Source: Desulfovibrio piger (GTDB lineage Bacteria; Desulfobacterota; Desulfovibrionia; Desulfovibrionales; Desulfovibrionaceae). Taken from it: DNA of 46,197 nucleotides. Position 1 is the first letter of the stretch. Each line of letters begins with the position of its first letter. The position numbers and the translations under genes are program-made. This document shows, in pieces, positions 38,690 to 46,197 of this stretch. The stretch spans positions 1-46,197 of the forward strand of contig NZ_JABAFY010000019.1 in assembly GCF_012843875.1 (NCBI RefSeq), read 5' to 3'. Below the pieces are notes generated by a model, which did no database searches, was not told the DNA's origin, and saw only the letters and a list, made by a program, of their open reading frames with translations.

Positions 38690-40857
38690 GTGACATCATC
38701 CTGCCCGCCCCTACCCCGGAACGCCCGGAGATCCTGGCCCCGGCCGGTGACGCCCAGTGCTTCACCGCGGCCCTGGCCGCCGGTGCCGACGCCGTATACC
38801 TGGGCCTGAAGCACTTCTCGGCCCGTATGCAGGCCGAGAACTTCGGCCTTACCGACCTTTCGCGCCTCACCGACCTGGCCCACGAGGAACAGGCCCGCGT
38901 CTATGTGGCCATGAACGTGCTGGTCAAGCCGCAGGAGACCGCGGCGGCCTACCGTCTCATCCATCGTCTGGCCCGGCAGGTGCGCCCCGACGGCATCATC
39001 GTGCAGGATCTGGCCATGCTGGATCTGGCGCGGCAGGCCGGTTTCGAGGGCGAGATCAACCTCTCCACCCTGGCCAACATCACGCACCCGCAGGGCCTGC
39101 AGACCGCCAAGGACCTGGGCGCCAGCCGCGTCATCCTGCCGCGTGAGCTCTCCATCGACGAGATCCGCGCCATGGGCGAGGCCTGCCCCGAAGGGCTGGA
39201 TCTGGAATGCTTCGTCCACGGCGCGCTGTGCTACTGCGTGTCGGGCCGCTGCTACTGGTCCAGCTACATGGGCGGCAAGAGCGGCCTGCGCGGCCGCTGC
39301 GTGCAGCCCTGCCGCCGCGTCTACCGTCAGGGCGGCGCCGCTGCCGCGGCCATGGCCAAACAGGCCGAACAGCAGGCCCGCGAACAGGGCCGCAACGGAC
39401 GTGACGGCGGCCGCGACATGCGCCGTCCCCGTCCCCAGCGCAGCAACCCCGGCAAGGGACGCGACGGACGCTTCTTCTCCTGTCTGGACCTTTCGCTGGA
39501 CGTGCTGGCCAAGACCCTGCTGCACATCCCGCATCTGGTCTCGTGGAAGATCGAAGGCCGCAAGAAGGGCCCGCACTACGTCTATCACGTGGTCACGGCC
39601 TATCGCATGCTGCGCGACAATCCCGGCGACCCGCAGGCCCGCAAGGACGCCGAGGCCATCCTCGAGATGGCGCTGGGCCGTCCCGGCAGCCGTGCCCGCT
39701 TCCTGCCGCACAAGGACAACCTCATCCCCACCGATCCGTCGGGGCAGACCAGCTCCGGCCTGCTGGCGGGCAAGATCAATGTGACGCCCGAAGGCCAGGT
39801 GCTGCTCAAGCCCCATTTCGAGCTGCTACCGCAGGACTATCTGCGCGTGGGCGTGGAAGACGAACGCTGGCACGCCACCCTGCCCGTGACGCGCCGCACG
39901 CCCAAGGCGGGCACCCTGATGCTGCGCCTGCCCAAGCACAAGACGCCCAAGGCAGGCACGCCGGTCTTCCTCATCGACCGCCGCGAGCCCGAACTGATGC
40001 AGATCCTCAGGGAGTGGCAGGCCCGGCTCGACCGCATGCCCACCCGGCCCAGCAAGGCCGTGGAGAGCGAGCCCCGTCTGCCCCGGCCCGTCAGGCCCGC
40101 GCCCCGGCCCGAGATGGTGGTGCGCGCCAGCATGCCGCAGGGCCGCGAGACCCGCGGCTGCCGCAGCCAGAACACCGGCCTGTGGCTCTCGCCGCGCACG
40201 GCCGAGATCTCGCGTACCATCGCTCCGCGCATCTGCTGGTGGCTGCCGCCCGTCATCTGGCCCGAAGAGGAAGAGGCCATCCGCCGCCGTCTGGCCCACT
40301 TGACCCGCGAAGGCGCGCGCCACTTCGTCTGCAACGCCCCCTGGCAGCGTGACCTGTTCCCGGCGGAACTGCTGGCCCGCATGAACGACGAGCCCGAGGA
40401 TCCCAAGCACAGCGATGCCCTCGACCTGCTGGCCGGGCCCTTCTGCAACGTGGCCAATGCCGCCGCGCTGGGCGTGCTGGCCGACATGGGCTTCAAGGGC
40501 GCGTACATCAGCCCCGAACTGCCTGCCGACGACATCCTGGCCCTGCCTCGCCAGAGCCCGCTGCCGCTGGGCATGGTGCTGGGCGGCTTCTGGCCCGTGG
40601 GCATCAGCCGCTTCGGCCTGCTGGGCATCAAGCCCAACGAGCCGTTCATGAGCCCCAAGGGCGAGGTCTTCTGGGCCCGCCAGTACGGCGGCAATGTCTG
40701 GCTCTATCCCGGCTGGCCCCTGGATCTCACCGCCAAGCGGCAGGAGCTCCAGCAGGCAGGCTACAGCTTCTTCGCCCGTCTGGAAGAGAACCCGCCCTCC
40801 AGTCTGCCCGAGATGCGGCGCCAAGGCCTGTTCAACTGGGACGGTGCCTTGCTGTAA
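38686..40857 (+). CDS. Peptidase U32 family protein (RNA hydroxylation type)
   Basis: A 723-residue U32 family protein. PEILAPAGDAQCFTAALAAG is the conserved opening and ECFVHGALCYCVSGRCYWSS (about 174-193) is the U32 signature. Cysteines there and in RGRCVQPCRR may bind an iron-sulfur cluster. Characterised U32 proteins TrhP and RlhA hydroxylate tRNA uridine and 23S rRNA cytidine; others act as collagenase-like proteins, so RNA modification is the likelier role here but not proved. Residues about 222-262 are an Arg/Gln/Gly-rich insertion (QARVYVAMN-type core resumes after it). The C-terminal 200 residues look like a second barrel-like domain. The start overlaps the epimerase stop. Confidence 0.82.
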   Translation: MSDIILPAPTPERPEILAPAGDAQCFTAALAAGADAVYLGLKHFSARMQAENFGLTDLSRLTDLAHEEQARVYVAMNVLVKPQETAAAYRLIHRLARQVRPDGIIVQDLAMLDLARQAGFEGEINLSTLANITHPQGLQTAKDLGASRVILPRELSIDEIRAMGEACPEGLDLECFVHGALCYCVSGRCYWSSYMGGKSGLRGRCVQPCRRVYRQGGAAAAAMAKQAEQQAREQGRNGRDGGRDMRRPRPQRSNPGKGRDGRFFSCLDLSLDVLAKTLLHIPHLVSWKIEGRKKGPHYVYHVVTAYRMLRDNPGDPQARKDAEAILEMALGRPGSRARFLPHKDNLIPTDPSGQTSSGLLAGKINVTPEGQVLLKPHFELLPQDYLRVGVEDERWHATLPVTRRTPKAGTLMLRLPKHKTPKAGTPVFLIDRREPELMQILREWQARLDRMPTRPSKAVESEPRLPRPVRPAPRPEMVVRASMPQGRETRGCRSQNTGLWLSPRTAEISRTIAPRICWWLPPVIWPEEEEAIRRRLAHLTREGARHFVCNAPWQRDLFPAELLARMNDEPEDPKHSDALDLLAGPFCNVANAAALGVLADMGFKGAYISPELPADDILALPRQSPLPLGMVLGGFWPVGISRFGLLGIKPNEPFMSPKGEVFWARQYGGNVWLYPGWPLDLTAKRQELQQAGYSFFARLEENPPSSLPEMRRQGLFNWDGALL

Positions 40858-41319
40858 CATATCAAAATAAACGGAAAACAGGGGAGGGAGCCCCTTAATC
40901 CTTGCTATCGATGCCGTAAGGTGCCTATGCGCCAACGGGCACGGCCTGCGGCCGCCTTCGGTCGCTGCTGGCGGCAAAAAGGGGTTCCCTCCGTACCCCC
41001 CTTCTTCCCCAAAACCCGCACACAGGAAAGACAAACGGTATTGCCCACGGGGATACCGTCTGTGCCCAAAGGAAATGGCTCCGGCACGTTTTCCGGTACT
41101 GTCTCCCGCGCAACCGTAAAGCATCACAGGGCCATGCCGCAGGCATGGCCCTGTTTTTTCATGTAACCGCCCTTTCAGGTGGGGAAGCTTTTCCATGTTT
41201 CGCGGAAAGTCACCGGAAGGCAGCCCGCGAACGCCATGTCCGTTGCAACAGGACGAACCGCGGCATCGCCCACAGCGCCCTCCTCCCCTCCAGCAAGCCG
41301 CCATCACCACCGTACGCCC
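40858..41319. other. Structured intergenic region, possible non-coding RNA
   Basis: This 460-base gap has no supported protein gene. GGAGGGAGCCCC (near 40884) and GGGGTTCCCTCC (near 40980-40991) can pair over about 85 bases, enclosing smaller stems (GTGCC/GGCAC; GCCGCC/GGCGGC). A perfect terminator follows at 41127-41159. The pairing potential plus own terminator is what a small RNA or a long structured 3' end would show. From 41160 to 41319 I see nothing. Confidence 0.4.
41127..41159 (+). terminator. Very strong terminator
   Basis: CAGGGCCATGCC at 41127-41138 pairs perfectly with GGCATGGCCCTG at 41142-41153 over a three-base loop, followed by six T's. Confidence 0.9.
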
Positions 41320-42297
41320 ATGAACGATACCGCCATCACGACCGCCCGTGCCCTCTTCCCCCGGGGCCTGCACCAGCCGCAGGACAGCTACCGTTTCGGC
41401 GCGGACGCCCTGCTGCTGGCGGCCTTCGCGGCGGAAAGCCTTGCCTCCCTGCCGGGAACGGCCCCCCGGAAGGTGGCGGAGCTTGGCAGCGGCTGCGGTG
41501 CGGCCCTGCTGGGCCTGTGCCTGTATCTCTCGTCCGGCACGGCGGAGATGCCGGAGCACTGTCATCAGGCAGACGCGCTGCCCCGCCAATGCCCCTGCAC
41601 GCAGCCTTCAGAAGCACCATCCGCTGCCGCTGGCGGACAGCCGACGGGAGAAGGCCGCGGAGGACACAACGCCCCTCACCTGCACGCTCTGGGGCTGGAG
41701 CAGGACACGGCCTTATGCGCTGCGGCCACGGCAAACGCCCGCCTTCTGGGGCTGGAAGATGTGTGCCGCTTCCGGCAGGGCGACCTTGCCGACACGCATT
41801 TTTTGCGGGACTGCGGCGAAAATGCCTTCCATCTCGTCCTGGCCAACCCGCCCTATGCGCTGACGAGCAGCGGCCGCCCCTCGGCCAGTGCCCGGCGCGA
41901 CGCCGCCCTGCGCGGCCCCGCCTCTCTGCACGACGGCCCGCATGCCCGCCAGCGGCGGCCCGGCCCCAATGGCGTGTCTGATCCGCTGGCCGTGTTCTGC
42001 CATGCGGCCCGGCGCCTGCTGCGCCATCACGGTCTGTTCTGCTGCATCTTCCCGGCGGAGGACCTGTCCCGCCTGCTCTCCACACTGGAGCGGGAGCGTC
42101 TGGGCTGCCGCCGCATCCTGCCCCTCTGCCCCCGCGCCGGAGAAGCCGCCAAACGGGTGCTGGTGCTGGCGCGCAAGGACGCTGCCGCCCAATGCCGGCT
42201 GGAAGCTCCCCTGCCCCTGCACGACGGACAGGCCTGGAGCCGCGGGGCCCTTGCCTTCTGCCCCTGGCTGGGCGCGGGCCATGAGGAAAAAAGATAG
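41320..42297 (+). CDS. TrmN6-like N6-adenine methyltransferase with an insertion
   Basis: A 325-residue methyltransferase. PQDSYRFGADALLLAAFA, the SAM motif ELGSGCGAALLGL (near 52-64) and the catalytic NPPY (near 176-179) are the pattern of TrmN6/YfiC enzymes, which methylate A37 of tRNA-Val, and of related small N6-adenine methylases. An unusual low-complexity stretch of about 60 residues separates motif I from the next conserved piece. Family members are usually near 250 residues, so the insertion accounts for the extra length. The start is uncertain: no ribosome-binding site precedes 41320 or the in-frame ATG at 41236. Substrate not provable from sequence. Confidence 0.7.
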   Translation: MNDTAITTARALFPRGLHQPQDSYRFGADALLLAAFAAESLASLPGTAPRKVAELGSGCGAALLGLCLYLSSGTAEMPEHCHQADALPRQCPCTQPSEAPSAAAGGQPTGEGRGGHNAPHLHALGLEQDTALCAAATANARLLGLEDVCRFRQGDLADTHFLRDCGENAFHLVLANPPYALTSSGRPSASARRDAALRGPASLHDGPHARQRRPGPNGVSDPLAVFCHAARRLLRHHGLFCCIFPAEDLSRLLSTLERERLGCRRILPLCPRAGEAAKRVLVLARKDAAAQCRLEAPLPLHDGQAWSRGALAFCPWLGAGHEEKR

Positions 42298-42507
42298 CGC
42301 CCTCCCATCCCTGAAAACAGGGAGCCACGACGGCCAGCGGCCCGGTGTCGCAATGGCAGCCACCCGGAAGTGCCTCTATCCCCGAAGACGGTCCGAGCCC
42401 CTCACCGCAGGTGACAGGTGCGGTCGCGAGAATGCACCGCCCTTGCCTTGCGACCGGCTTTCCATAACAATATCGGTTTACTCATCCTGACATCGCGGAG
42501 CCTGTCC

Positions 42508-45500
42508 ATGAATTTCATCGCCGACCTGCACATCCATTCCCGCTTTTCCCGTGCCACCAGCAAACAGCTCTCGCCCCGGCATCTGGCTGCCTGGGCCCGC
42601 TGCAAGGGCATCAACGTGCTGGGCACCGGCGACTTCACCCACCCGCAATGGCGGGACGAGCTGCGCCAGCAGCTGGTGCGCGACGAGGCCAGCGGCCTGT
42701 ACCGCCTGTCCGGCCCGGCGGAGGAGCTGGACTTTTTGCAGGGAAAGACACCGCCGGATGCCGACGGGCCGCTCTTCCTGCTCCAGACCGAGATCAGCTC
42801 CATCTACAAGCGTCAGGGCAAGGTGCGCAAAGTCCACAACCTGATCTTCGTGCCCACGCTGGACGATGCCGACCGCCTTTCGCAGCGGCTGGAGCTGGTG
42901 GGCAACCTGCATTCCGACGGCCGTCCCATCCTGGGCCTGGACTCCCGCGACCTGCTGGAGATGACGCTGGATGTCTGCCCCGAGGCCGTGCTCATCCCGG
43001 CCCATGTCTGGACGCCGTGGTTCGCCCTGTTCGGCTCCAAGTCCGGTTTCGACCGGCTGGAGGACTGCTTCGACGACCTTTCCTCCCACATCTTCGCGCT
43101 GGAGACGGGCCTTTCCTCGGACCCGGGCATGAACCGCATGGTCAGCCAGCTGGACGGTTACGCGCTCATCTCCAATTCCGACGCCCACTCCGGGGCCAAT
43201 CTGGGCCGCGAGGCCAACTTCTTTGCGGGCGCGCCCTCCTATGACGGCATCTTCGCCGCCCTGCGGGCCGCGGCCCGCCGCCTGCCGCCCGAACAGCAGC
43301 CCCAGGACTGCCGCTTCCTGGGTACCATGGAATTCTACCCCGAAGAGGGCAAATACCATCTGGACGGCCACCGGGCCTGCGGCGTGGTGCTGGAACCGCG
43401 CGAGGCCCTGGCCCTGGACAACATCTGCCCGGTCTGCGGCAAGCCCCTGACCATCGGCGTGCTGCACCGCGTCTGCGAGCTGGCCGACCGCGAAACGCCC
43501 GCCAGCCTGCTCCATGAGCCGGAGGCCCGGCCCCTGATCCCCCTGCCCGAACTGGTGGGCGAGATCCTGGGCGTGGGCAGCGGCTCGCGCAAGGTGCAGG
43601 ACAGGTACGCGGCCCTGCTGCGCGAGCTGGGGCCCGATCTGGACATCCTCTGCCGCATGGACGAGGAGCAGGTGCGCCGCCACTGGGAGCCGCTGGGCGA
43701 GGCCGTGGCCCGCATGCGCCGGGGCCAGGTCATCCGCAAGGGCGGCTATGACGGCGAATACGGCGTGGTGCGCGTCTTCAGCCCCGAAGAAGCCGCGGAA
43801 TGGCAGGGGTCGACCCGCAGCCGCAGCCTGCTGGACGGTGCCGCGCCCCGCAAGCGCGGACGGCCCAAAAAGGTGGCGGACCCCGCCCCGCAGGCCCCGG
43901 AGCAGGAGACCGCCGCCACGGTGGCGGCCATCCGGGTGCGCCGCAAGAAGGACAGCGCCGCGCCTGCCGAAAGCGAACCCGAGCCCGCCACGCCCGACGG
44001 GCGCACGCTGGGCGGCTTTTCCCCGGCACAGGCCGAGGCCCTGACCGCCGGACTGGAGACGGGCACGCCCGTGCTGGTGCTGGCCGGGCCCGGTGCGGGC
44101 AAGACGCGCGTGCTGGTGGGCCGTCTGCAATATCTGCTGGCCCATGACGTACCGGCCTCGCAGCTGCTGGCCGTGACCTTCACCCGACGCGCCGCGCAGG
44201 AGATGCGGCAACGCCTGCAGGCCCCGGCCGGAGACGGCGCTGTCCCCGCGGCCCTGCCCCGCTGCGATACCCTGCATGCCCTGGCCTGGAGCGTGGTGCA
44301 GCGCGAGCTGCCCTCGGCGCTGCTCCTGCCCGAAGACGCGGCCAAGGCCCTGTTCGTGGATGCCGGGCACCCGGAGAGCCGCGAAGAACGCAAGACCCTG
44401 CGTCGCCTTTGGGAGCGTTTGCAGTGGTCTCGTGAACAGGGGCTGTCCGCCGACGAGCTCCCCGACGACCTGCGCGCCGCCGTGGCCGACTGGCAGGCCG
44501 CCCGTACCGTGCGCAGCCAGAGCCCGCTGCTGGATTACGCCGACCTGCTGGAATTCTTCCTTTTCCATCTACGTGCCCGTCAGGGCGAGGACATCCGGCC
44601 CGACCTGGAGCACAGCCTGCTGCCGCCCGCCTGCCGGGCCCTGCTGGCTGCCGCCGTGACGGAACGGCACCATCCGGCCCAGACGCCTGCCCCCTCTCCC
44701 ACGACTTCCGCCGGGCCGGACACGACGCCCGAACATCATGAAGCCCCGCACAAAGGCCACGCCGTGCCGCGCCAGATGTCCCTGCTGGGCATGGTGGCCG
44801 CCACGGCAGCCCCCGCCCCGGTTCCTGCGCCCTCCCGCCGGGCTTCGGCCCTGCCCTGGCGGCATGTGCTGGTGGACGAGGTGCAGGACCTTTCCCCGGT
44901 GCAGCTGCGCCTGATCCGCGCCCTGTTGCCCGAGGACGGCAACGGCTTTTTCGGCATCGGCGACCCTGACCAGGCCATCTACGGCTTCCGTGGCGCCAGC
45001 GGCCAGAGCGAGGACAGCCTGCGCGCCCTCTGGCCCTCCCTGCGCGTCTGCCGTCTGGGCCAGAGCTACCGCGCCAGCCAGGGCGTGCTGGACATGGCCC
45101 AGAGCCTGCTGCAGGGCCGCGGGCACTGCGGCGCCCTGCAGGCCATGCGCCGGGAACAGGCCCGCCTGCATCTTTTCTCCGCCCCCGACCAGCAGGCCGA
45201 GGCCCGCTGGATCGCGGGCCGCATCCGCCAGCTGCTGGGGGCCACGGCCCATACGCTCATGGACCAGATCGCGCAGGAAGACGAGCTGGCCGGGACCCTT
45301 TCTCCGGGCGACGTGGCCGTGCTGGTGCGCCTCAAGGCCCAGATACCGGTCATCCGCCGCGCGCTGGAGCAGGAGGGCATCCCCTGCGCCGCGCCCGCGC
45401 AGGAGGACTGCTGGCAAGATCCCCTCTGCGCCGCCGTGCTGCGTCTGGTCATCGCCCGCGGCCAGGGCGAGGCCCCTGTCCCTGTCAGCGACGACGCCGA

Positions 45501-46101
45501 GAGCGACGACCTGCTGCCCCTGCTGGAACAGGCGCTGGATCTGGCCCCGGACGCGCCCCTGCCCGATCCCCAGGCCCTGCAGGCCCGCCTTTCCGGGCAC
45601 AGCCGCCTGCCCGCCCCGCTCTGGCAGGGCACGGCATGGAAGCAGCTTTGCCGTGCATGGCAGGACTGCGGCCAGTGGGAGGCCCTTGTGCAGCAGCTGG
45701 GCCTGCAACATGAGGCGGAACTCATCCGCGCCCGCTCGGAACAGGTGCAGATCCTGACCCTGCACGCCTCCAAGGGTCTGGAATTCCAGGCCGTGTTCCT
45801 GCCCGGACTGGAAGAGGGCCTGCTGCCCATGCGCCGGGACCTGCTGCTGGAGAACCCGGACGACGACATGTCCCCCGCCGCGCAGGCCGCCCGCCTGGAA
45901 GAAGAGCGCCGCCTGTTCTATGTGGGCCTGACCCGTGCCGCCCGCGCCCTGTATGTGAGCCACAGCGCCGGGCGCCGCCTCTTCGGCCGGGAACTAGAGC
46001 TGGAACCCTCCAGCTTCCTGCCGCTGGTGCGCAACTTCTGCCGCCAGAGCACCCTGGCCCGCCACACCAAGGCCGTGCGGGAGCACCTGTCGCTGTTTTA
46101 A
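42508..46101 (+). CDS. Fusion of endonuclease Q (PHP) with UvrD/Rep helicase
   Basis: A 1197-residue fusion. Residues 1-415 match endonuclease Q: PHP start ADLHIHSRFSRATS, VLGTGDFTHPQW, and a zinc ribbon CPVCGKPLTIGVLHR (C307, C310). EndoQ nicks DNA 5' of uracil, hypoxanthine, xanthine and AP sites. A basic, Ala/Pro-rich linker (about 430-505) carries RKRGRPKK, an AT-hook-type core. Residues 505-1197 form a UvrD-family helicase: Walker A AGPGAGKT (about 526-533), VDEVQDLSPVQ (motif II, near 789), LTLHASKGLEF (motif V region) and LFYVGLTRAARAL (motif VI). Unwinding from the EndoQ nick is a natural inference. The start at 42508 has GGAG upstream; the longer frame from 42418 adds unrelated sequence. 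The gene is monocistronic as far as seen. Confidence 0.88.
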   Translation: MNFIADLHIHSRFSRATSKQLSPRHLAAWARCKGINVLGTGDFTHPQWRDELRQQLVRDEASGLYRLSGPAEELDFLQGKTPPDADGPLFLLQTEISSIYKRQGKVRKVHNLIFVPTLDDADRLSQRLELVGNLHSDGRPILGLDSRDLLEMTLDVCPEAVLIPAHVWTPWFALFGSKSGFDRLEDCFDDLSSHIFALETGLSSDPGMNRMVSQLDGYALISNSDAHSGANLGREANFFAGAPSYDGIFAALRAAARRLPPEQQPQDCRFLGTMEFYPEEGKYHLDGHRACGVVLEPREALALDNICPVCGKPLTIGVLHRVCELADRETPASLLHEPEARPLIPLPELVGEILGVGSGSRKVQDRYAALLRELGPDLDILCRMDEEQVRRHWEPLGEAVARMRRGQVIRKGGYDGEYGVVRVFSPEEAAEWQGSTRSRSLLDGAAPRKRGRPKKVADPAPQAPEQETAATVAAIRVRRKKDSAAPAESEPEPATPDGRTLGGFSPAQAEALTAGLETGTPVLVLAGPGAGKTRVLVGRLQYLLAHDVPASQLLAVTFTRRAAQEMRQRLQAPAGDGAVPAALPRCDTLHALAWSVVQRELPSALLLPEDAAKALFVDAGHPESREERKTLRRLWERLQWSREQGLSADELPDDLRAAVADWQAARTVRSQSPLLDYADLLEFFLFHLRARQGEDIRPDLEHSLLPPACRALLAAAVTERHHPAQTPAPSPTTSAGPDTTPEHHEAPHKGHAVPRQMSLLGMVAATAAPAPVPAPSRRASALPWRHVLVDEVQDLSPVQLRLIRALLPEDGNGFFGIGDPDQAIYGFRGASGQSEDSLRALWPSLRVCRLGQSYRASQGVLDMAQSLLQGRGHCGALQAMRREQARLHLFSAPDQQAEARWIAGRIRQLLGATAHTLMDQIAQEDELAGTLSPGDVAVLVRLKAQIPVIRRALEQEGIPCAAPAQEDCWQDPLCAAVLRLVIARGQGEAPVPVSDDAESDDLLPLLEQALDLAPDAPLPDPQALQARLSGHSRLPAPLWQGTAWKQLCRAWQDCGQWEALVQQLGLQHEAELIRARSEQVQILTLHASKGLEFQAVFLPGLEEGLLPMRRDLLLENPDDDMSPAAQAARLEEERRLFYVGLTRAARALYVSHSAGRRLFGRELELEPSSFLPLVRNFCRQSTLARHTKAVREHLSLF

Positions 46102-46197
46102 GAGAATGTCCGGCATACACCTTGCTATACCAGTTTTCTCCAAAGGATACAGGCCAAAGCAAGGTAAAGTAGTCCCATAAAATTGACGAGGTAACAA

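Overview
The window looks like chromosome of a GC-rich, Desulfovibrio-like sulfate reducer (Desulfovibrionaceae). The best pointer is an ArsR/methyltransferase fusion regulator (SahR type) directly upstream of S-adenosylhomocysteinase, the arrangement known from Desulfovibrio vulgaris (DVU0606-DVU0607). A long DciA-like protein and an EndoQ-UvrD fusion fit the same picture. Species cannot be assigned by eye.

Positions 1 to about 29350 are accessory DNA. Part A (71-21703) is a defence region built on a class 1 DISARM system: drmD (SNF2-like helicase), drmMI (adenine-N6 methyltransferase), drmA (helicase), drmB (DUF1998) and drmC (phospholipase D fold). Two things set it apart. A divergent pair upstream encodes a second, double-HKD phospholipase D-like protein and an unknown partner. 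The drmMI-drmA junction is split by about 5 kb carrying a coiled-coil protein, a broken AlbA_2/Schlafen-type gene, and a three-gene cassette of unrecognised membrane proteins, two of which are tandem paralogues. That cassette has its own candidate promoter and follows a strong terminator. It is the best candidate here for an undescribed system.

Part B (about 21790-29101) begins with a transposase remnant. It then has a leftward run of three small mobile-element genes and a rightward run encoding an ERF annealing protein, a Cas4-like nuclease, an unknown protein, a CobS-like AAA+ ATPase, a DUF3150 protein and a CobT-like VWA protein. This is a recombination and processing module of an integrative element or plasmid, not cobalamin synthesis. 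The element appears to end near 29331-29349, at a short sequence like a tRNA 3' end followed by a terminator. No integrase is in the window, so the other end must lie to the left.

From about 29480 onward the genes look like core genome: a DUF4125 protein; a small unknown protein; a 899-residue DciA-like replication protein with an internally duplicated Ala/Pro-rich arm, divergent from sahR-ahcY across a likely SahR operator; a four-helix membrane protein divergent from a UDP-glucuronate 4-epimerase-like gene that overlaps a peptidase U32 family gene; a structured 300-nt intergenic stretch ending in a strong terminator; a TrmN6-like methyltransferase; and a fusion of endonuclease Q to a UvrD helicase.
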